Shown here: in pieces, positions 34,490-34,505 of the stretch
Numbering within the stretch: position 1 is the stretch's first letter
Layout of the letters: every line of letters begins with the position of its first letter
Assembly: GCA_001771365.1 (NCBI GenBank)
Contig: METP01000016.1
Location: 1-34,505 of the forward strand
Direction of reading: 5' to 3'
From: a candidate division WOR-1 bacterium RIFCSPLOWO2_02_FULL_46_20
GTDB taxonomy: Bacteria; Margulisbacteria; WOR-1; O2-12-FULL-45-9
Length of the DNA: 34,505 nt
Notes under the pieces: model-generated
Databases searched by the model: none
Told to the model about the DNA's origin: nothing
What the model saw: the letters and a program-made list of their open reading frames with translations, nothing else
Made by a program: the position numbers and the translations under genes

Positions 34490-34505
34490 CGGGGTGTTTA
34501 ACGAA

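Noticed and set aside
34461-34505. Cobalamin or NiCo riboswitch before cbiM
   Set aside because: Only 45 bp are visible and they contain a promoter-like -10 close to the ATG; no riboswitch core motif is seen.

Overview
The window is a gene-dense bacterial chromosome segment with no stretch over about 150 bp without a gene, and no tRNA, rRNA, CRISPR array, insertion sequence or phage gene that I can see. An exported protein with one SLH domain followed by a beta-barrel that ends in Trp (the OmpM-type tether of some non-proteobacterial diderms), a lipoprotein, a pilin/GspF pair, an oxygen-sensitive 2-oxoacid:ferredoxin oxidoreductase and several radical SAM enzymes suggest an anaerobic or fermentative diderm. 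A Margulisbacteria/Saganbacteria-like or related candidate-phylum lineage would fit, but this placement is inference only.

Layout. 1-339 (+): tail of a sensor kinase. 5737-349 (-): five-gene operon of a radical SAM protein, a GT4 glycosyltransferase, a GalE-like epimerase, an MGDG-synthase-like glycosyltransferase and the SLH/beta-barrel protein, i.e. cell-envelope or glycolipid work. 5885-7528 (+): a large B12-binding-type radical SAM protein, preceded by a foldable three-way-junction leader. 10828-7546 (-): 7TM histidine kinase, a short RecO and an MFS transporter. The kinase is divergent from an NtrC-type regulator (10865-12196, +), which is followed by enolase (12256-13590, +). 17559-13587 (-): three-gene 2-oxoacid:ferredoxin oxidoreductase operon (ferredoxin subunit with a long unknown N-terminus, fused alpha-gamma subunit, beta subunit). 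22554-17650 (-): oligopeptide ABC transporter (binding lipoprotein, two permeases, one short ATPase) and a lytic transglycosylase. 23990-22567 (-): GspF/PilC and a type IV pilin-like pseudopilin. 32219-24168 (-): tightly packed argF-argG-argH-ndk-pepA-unknown exported protein-metG operon. 34460-32257 (-): CbiM, a lipoprotein and nadE.

The most striking pattern is in expression signals. The first genes of six transcription units (radical SAM, kinase, regulator, ferredoxin subunit, binding protein, argF) lack a Shine-Dalgarno sequence and have an extended -10 element (TGn followed by a TATAAT-like hexamer) only 6-12 nt before the ATG, which predicts leaderless or nearly leaderless mRNAs. Most downstream genes in the same operons have good Shine-Dalgarno sequences. 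Two further units (cbiM, gspF) have the same -10 element 20 nt upstream together with a Shine-Dalgarno sequence.

The best candidate for something undescribed is the 71-nt three-way-junction fold at 5801-5871, directly before the ribosome site of the B12-type radical SAM gene. Other points of interest are a possible galactolipid module (GalE plus plastid-type MGDG synthase motifs), the unknown 195-residue N-terminus on the ferredoxin subunit, shortened RecO and OppD-like proteins, and convergent genes whose stop codons overlap.
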